DNA of 64,000 nt from Aphrocallistes beatrix. Lineage: Eukaryota > Porifera > Hexactinellida > Sceptrulophora > Aphrocallistidae. Made by a program: the position numbers and the translations under genes. The stretch is from positions 3,224,001-3,288,000 of the forward strand of contig OY725503.1 of the NCBI GenBank assembly GCA_963281255.1, in the 5' to 3' direction. The notes under the pieces are model-generated. The model saw nothing but the letters and a program-made list of their open reading frames with translations. It was not told where the DNA came from and made no database searches. Below are positions 61,801-64,000 of this stretch, piece by piece. How positions within the stretch are numbered: position 1 is the stretch's first letter; the number at the start of each line of letters is the position of its first letter.

Positions 61801-63115
61801 TAACTATCTCTAACCTGTTCTTGAGCGGCCAGAATGTTGTAGTTAACCAAGAGACTCTGTTTGTTAGCCTCACACATCTGTTTAATTTTTTCCTTAAACA
61901 CATTCACTCCCCTGTCATCGATAAAAGTTCTCAGAAAGTGTTTGAATCTGTTCTTTATCTCCTGTCTCGGTCCTTGCATGCTAACCCACTCCCTCACAGA
62001 GTGTCCCCTCATGTCCTCGATGTTCTCTACCTGCTCGACCATGCCCTCCTCCATCGCTAGCTCCTCGCGACTCATCCTATACAAACATAACTCTGCTTCA
62101 AGAGACCACCAAGGCAAACTCTAACATAATCAAACAAATAGTTAAATATGATAGTCGATTTTCTTAGTAATTTTAATCGCCCTACCTACCTACAAGATCG
62201 ACTCTTGATTGCCATCCATCTTCCATCAGGAATGGTAAATGGAAATGAACTAACAAACCATAATATTACTGTTAGTCTGCAAATTCAGTGCGGAATGTGT
62301 TTCTTTGTAAAATAACTAGAGCATAGAATATTTACGTATACTATTTTGATATATTTCAGTGATTGGTACGGGGTACATGCTCTCTTAGTTATAATTCTGA
62401 ATACACATGATCGCAGTATAATTATAAGTCTGCCTGTTAATACCATGTTTCTCTGGCGTTTCAGGCGAATTCCTCCAAAGATTCAATAATAAATCCCTTT
62501 TGAAAATCGAGCCGAACTAATGGCAATCCTAAATTCGAACTGATGCAGCGTCCCATCGAAACTCGATTATTTTAATTTGGTGGAGCTAAGCAGCGCGAGT
62601 TTTGAGGACATGAAGTAGTAAGGAATTAGCAAAACAAATCTTACGAAATAGTCACAAGTAACAGACCTATCTGATTTCCGTCTCCGACTCCTCTCCCCTA
62701 CCGCCACATCCTCGTCCTCATCCTCCGTGTCGTAGAGGAGACCGCGGGGCATGCCTCTCTGTCTCGTCCCCATCAGTCTGTCCCTCCGGCGCATCTCCGC
62801 CTCTGCAGAGACGCGGGCTCCCGGGGACAAGTCGCCGAAGGAGCCGGTTTCATCCAGCATGCTACTCTCCGCGTACACGTCCAGCTGAGGAATGGGGCGG
62901 TAGTCCCGCTCCATGTCGTCTCCGAACAGCTCCTCCCCATCGTCTGCCTCGGGCTCGGGCTCGGGTTCGTCCAGGAAGTCCTCCGTCTCGTCCTGGAAGA
63001 CGGGCAGGCTGGAGGGGTCCTCCGGGGCCGCGCTGGTGGTGGGAGGGGGACTGCCGGGTGAGCCTATGTTCAGCGTGTGGGGATCCTGCTCAGGCGAACT
63101 GAGGAAAGAACTCAT
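46863..63115 (-). CDS. MCM2: DNA replication licensing factor MCM2
   Basis: Seven exons, all with GT-AG introns and matching phases: 62667-63115, 61815-62076, 61017-61437, 48934-49290, 48574-48813, 48004-48398, 46863-47426. Product 895 residues, near the usual length for MCM2. Acidic N-terminal tail with [20 protein letters not shown], zinc finger (first Cys pair 324/327, CPDC later), then the AAA+ domain: Walker A GDPGTAKS at 518-525, Walker B LIDEFD at 580-585, sensor-1 Asn626, arginine finger SRFD at 650-653, and the C-terminal winged-helix part. MCM2 is one of six subunits of the replicative helicase loaded at origins. Intron 3 is 11.7 kb and contains MED1, an acid sphingomyelinase gene and a Tc1 element on the other strand; the other introns are 120-590 bp. 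Confidence 0.97.
47625..47955. mobile_element. TIR element family M, copy 1, in MCM2 intron 6
   Basis: Left GCGGACATTTCGTCGC... then GGACATTTCGTCCTCTGAAC; right GTTCAGAGGACGAAATGTCT...GCGACGAAATT. The inverted arms are over 50 bp, including TTAGTTACCGGACAA and its inverse. A second copy lies at 57874-58175. Non-coding. Confidence 0.75.
49775..49960 (+). mobile_element. pogo-like MITE family T, copy 3 (186 bp), in MCM2 intron 3
   Basis: Same ends and orientation as the 4667 copy, TA on both sides (49773-49774, 49961-49962). It differs from the other copies by a few substitutions and small deletions. Confidence 0.85.
49963..50874. other. MCM2 intron 3, left part
   Basis: AT-rich intronic sequence between a MITE and the Tc1 element. 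A pair of CCTCGAATAGTAG / CTATTCGAGGACC motifs (about 49963 and 50140) suggests a further small inverted-repeat element. No gene seen. Confidence 0.45.
50875..52233 (+). mobile_element. Tc1-like transposon, structurally complete (1359 bp)
   Basis: Ends CAGTAGGACGACATAATTAT and ATAATTATGTCGTCTTACTG, inverted over about 26 bp with one mismatch, flanked by TA (50873-50874, 52234-52235). It contains a single uninterrupted transposase frame on the plus strand, 268 bp from the left end. Length and layout are those of a full autonomous Tc1 element. It lies in MCM2 intron 3, about 390 bp upstream of the MED1 start. Confidence 0.92.
51143..52126 (+). CDS. Tc1-like transposase, DD35E spacing
   Basis: 327 residues, open from ATG to TGA. 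Paired-like DNA-binding region: a first helix-turn-helix ([19 protein letters not shown]), a GVGAGRPA hook, and a second ([16 protein letters not shown]). The DDE catalytic domain has the first Asp in [13 protein letters not shown], the second in [11 protein letters not shown] and Glu in [11 protein letters not shown]. Between the second Asp and the Glu I count 35 residues, against 34 in classical Tc1. All three residues are present and no stop or shift is seen, so it may still be active. The inactivated copy at 43190-44176 is a distant relative. Confidence 0.93.
   Translation: MSQKHKREQIQVLSEVGKHTPRAISQLLSVSLATVYNTLNRVKTGRTLEHGVGAGRPAVKYQAIKGSLSQQIRRSKGAKTIKDMHANLKIPVSKRTVERALARLQYKKVFPVKTFMLSEKNRIKRMDWARKYEKKHWRNAIFCDEASFWLHGGRVKMWTKAGKKRWQPVPKHSQKVHIWAAFSSMGTFPLCIFRQNLTGVLYCKILQWHLLSQADVFHQNNWFLVEDNDPKHTSKVVKTFMEENMPRKLLDWPSQSPDINPIENLFAWIKYQLNRLPHRRPTTVSALEFKLKQIWNGISPEFLEPYWHSMPKRCRMVVNNSGYPIKY
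52592..52601 (+). promoter_or_regulatory. Candidate TATA box of MED1
   Basis: TATATAAAAG lies only about 30 bp before the first ATG (52622) and 42 bp before the third (52634). If used, the transcript would start almost at the first ATG, which favours initiation at 52628 or 52634. Confidence 0.35.
52622..57584 (+). CDS. MED1: Mediator complex subunit 1 (short form)
   Basis: Two exons: 52622-53656 and 56856-57584, phase 0, separated by a 3.2 kb intron. Product up to 587 residues; in-frame ATGs at 52622, 52628 and 52634 compete as start. It matches the conserved MED1 N-terminal region: [64 protein letters not shown] in exon 1 and [43 protein letters not shown] in exon 2. MED1 sits in the middle module of Mediator and links activators to RNA polymerase II. 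The long disordered C-terminal region of vertebrate MED1 is missing; only about 60 Gln/Gly-rich and basic residues follow the fold. Lies in MCM2 intron 3, antisense to MCM2. Confidence 0.88.
54903..55360 (-). mobile_element. Family A element, truncated reverse copy
   Basis: Starts with ACAAGCGCGCTTCGCTTG and the GC-hairpin block, continues through ATGATGACGTCATAACAGAG and ends at GCCAAAAATCAGCTTTTA. The terminal ATCCTTACTATT end is missing. It lies in MED1 intron 1. Confidence 0.65.
56505..56810 (+). repeat. Dispersed repeat family B, copy 3 (uninterrupted)
   Basis: Contains AATGATTTCTATTGTGAGAG at 56570-56589 without insertion, and ends CTAGCGTTTTAATATATAAG at 56789-56808, less than 50 bp before the MED1 exon 2 acceptor. 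Confidence 0.65.
57815..58306 (+). mobile_element. pogo-like MITE family P, copy 3, split by family M
   Basis: The left part (TAATGTTAGAATATTAAGG) and right part (ATTGAAAGAGAGGAG...GCGAGGGTGTACTG) are contiguous in the copies at 34251-34503 and 23669-23910, but here are separated by about 300 bp of family M. The right end is followed by TA; the left end is not recognisable. Confidence 0.55.
57874..58175. mobile_element. TIR element family M, copy 2
   Basis: Left GCGGACACTTCGTCGCC... and GACATTTCGTCCTCTGAACA; right TGTTCAGAGGACGAAATGTC...GACGAAAGTGTCCG. Same inverted arms as the copy at 47625-47955, nested in a family P MITE. Confidence 0.7.
58675..58684 (+). promoter_or_regulatory. Candidate TATA box of the sphingomyelinase gene
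   Basis: CATATATATAGA about 45-50 bp before the ATG at 58727; with usual spacing the leader would be about 20 nt. Weak evidence in AT-rich DNA. Confidence 0.3.
58727..60508 (+). CDS. SMPD1: Acid sphingomyelinase (sphingomyelin phosphodiesterase)
   Basis: Intronless frame of 593 residues ending TAG. Signal peptide at 1-18 ([18 protein letters not shown]). Saposin B domain at about 47-126 with six Cys (49, 52, 80, 91, 117, 125). Then the calcineurin-like phosphoesterase domain: metal ligands in DIH (Asp168, His170), GD (Asp238), GNHE (Asn279, His280), GHIP (His389) and GHTH (His423, His425). A Cys-rich C-terminal part ([15 protein letters not shown]) follows. The family hydrolyses sphingomyelin to ceramide and phosphocholine in lysosomes or after secretion. 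Orthology to SMPD1 rather than a nematode-type or SMPDL paralog is supported by the saposin domain. Lies in MCM2 intron 3, about 1.1 kb downstream of MED1 on the same strand. Confidence 0.95.
   Translation: MRYILLLISILLWVSSAQFRSVLLEQHKQWNLKTLLPRNHVDDQLINTCQLCKSLFAVVQEYVERDKSEEEIAELITNFCKAFNIEDDNVCTLVVREFKDEVLTVVATVGLNAEEACGIILGPTCATPYDPFNQTWSVKMSDTPKPPVKEMQLPVKGAKQYRILHITDIHYDSLYTPGLSVDCGEPLCCRPPNKPNATHGAGKWGEFRCDLSTILLHNFMDKVAAMAAEYDVIYVTGDLPPHNVWNQSRDDQMTAISYITDLFKKVMPGGKRIFFTAGNHEGVPVNAFPPINVKEAHSGQWLRDFLSDVWSNSGIWLPKDTIATIKQGLFYSTLIEPGLRLVSLNMNYCNSKNWWLLINSTDPAGQLRWLVETLQSAEDKGERVHIIGHIPSGGGDCIKTWSWEYFRIVLRYENTVTAQFMGHTHDDIFTVYYDPVNITRPFSVLYTAGSVTTLTDLNPGFKIYSVDGGYNGSSWGVLDFTSYYLDIMQVDKDDKPVWNAQYQASQVYAIKAAYPRHMSELLTRFARNSTLFEAYMNYRKKSAPHGACTGDCKNSVLCEMRCGRSHDEVTFCNKMREEDIVYHRKRIRDELHC
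60683..60688 (+). promoter_or_regulatory. Candidate polyadenylation signal (AATAAA)
   Basis: AATAAA 175 bp after the sphingomyelinase stop. It lies about 330 bp from MCM2 exon 3 (61017), so the two transcription units are tightly packed on opposite strands. Confidence 0.35.
61530..61571 (-). repeat. Family A hairpin fragment in MCM2 intron 2
   Basis: AACAAGCGCGCGTCGC followed by GGCGGACACTTTGTGTCCGC. Only the GC-rich end of family A remains. Confidence 0.6.
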
Positions 63116-64000
63116 CAGATCTAGTCAGTGGTGGAGGTGCACGAGATTACTAGACAAGTACTTCACGCAAACGAACCAAACATATATCGGATTCAAGGGG
63201 GTGCTAATTTCCGAAATATCTCAGTACTTAGTTAATTAAATTGAGAATTAGGGGGGTACGGCTCCGGTATTCTGGATATCTAGCTAATTCAGGATAAAAT
63301 GCGGTTATTGGAAAATCGCCGTCTCACATATATTAAAAAGTCCATTGCATGATCAAATGCCACATTAGGGAGGAATACAATCCCAATGGTGAAGAATGGA
63401 GGCTTTTAGGCAGGGGCGAAACAGGGTTTAGACTCAGGGGGGGCCAAAAGCGAGCGAAGGTAATGGGGGGTCTGGGGGGAACCCACCAGAAAATTTTGTA
63501 ACTTTAGGTGGTCAAATATCAATGTACAGCAATTCTTATCAAATCTCATACGGGATTTGAATTTCCTTCCTGTAACCTGATTACCACTTTGTGCTTCGCG
63601 CCAATTCATCACAAGCGTTAAACCGGATTTCAATACTCATTTTAGTAGTGAAGAAAGCACTGAAATACAACTAGAAATATAAAAAGAACACGACTAAAAC
63701 AAAAATTCTAACCTTCTTGGACTACTATGGGCAAACTTTGAGATGACGTTTTCAATGTTTACACGGATGTCCTTATTACAAAAAATGAGAGCAAGACTAG
63801 AAAGTCGCTCTTCAACCATAGTAGACCTCAAGTACGTTTAAACAAGCCTGAGTTCACTGAGGATCGCTCTGAAGTACATGATGAAACATTAAGGGTTAAT
63901 CCTATCTTCAGTATCTTAGTAGATATCATTGGAATTGAGAAAATAAACTCATATAATTGAGGGCTAAAGTTCACAAATCTGGGGGGCTAGGCCCAAATAA
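63116..64000. other. Upstream flank of MCM2
   Basis: It contains the MCM2 promoter region, without a recognisable TATA or Inr. The stretch at about 63405-63500 (GGGGGG-rich, reading PQTPHYLRSLLAPPESKPCFAP on the minus strand) is of a kind often seen in repetitive DNA. No gene seen to the window edge. Confidence 0.45.

Noticed and set aside
63406-63633. 75-codon minus-strand frame reading ...LLAPPESKPCFAPA
   Set aside because: This kind of sequence recurs in repetitive DNA of many animals; no gene structure around it.

Overview
This is AT-rich animal nuclear DNA. It has spliced genes with GT-AG introns and metazoan-type proteins: MCM2, CCT zeta, PP1 catalytic subunit, exosome CSL4, Mediator MED1, a Golgi polypeptide GalNAc-transferase, acid sphingomyelinase and an NHL-repeat protein. 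Between them lies dense transposon debris (Tc1/mariner, pogo-like, hAT-like, P-like). No operons, CRISPR arrays or prokaryotic signals are visible. Several genes are single-exon and most introns are short. The phylum cannot be fixed from the sequence alone; an invertebrate, perhaps an early-branching one, is likely.

Layout. 0-1.6 kb: a dispersed repeat split by a hAT-like element, which itself carries a small pogo-like MITE. 1.7-3.5 kb (-): single-exon GALNT. 3.5-10.9 kb: repeats, including a P-like element nested in another TIR element. 10.9-12.5 kb (+) and 26.2-27.8 kb (+): two paralogous multi-pass receptors of possible class F (Frizzled-like) type that lack the Wnt-binding domain. Between them are repeats and a decayed transposase gene (20.3-22.2 kb). 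31.5-35.9 kb (-): CCT6, then three-exon PP1. 39.8-40.4 kb (-): last exon of EXOSC1. 42.0-42.8 kb (-): frameshifted NHL-repeat gene. 43.0-44.7 kb: composite Tc1 remnant. 46.9-63.1 kb (-): complete seven-exon MCM2. Its 11.7 kb third intron contains, on the opposite strand, an apparently intact Tc1-like transposon, two-exon MED1 and single-exon acid sphingomyelinase.

The host genes are mostly housekeeping: DNA replication licensing (MCM2), transcription (MED1), RNA decay (CSL4), protein folding (CCT6), dephosphorylation (PP1), glycosylation (GALNT) and lysosomal or secreted lipid turnover (SMPD). I see no new multi-gene system. The items most worth following are the receptor pair with an extra N-terminal membrane segment, the two genes nested in an MCM2 intron, a repeat family with GC-rich terminal hairpins and CRE/AP-1-like sites, and a DD35E Tc1 element with an open transposase frame.
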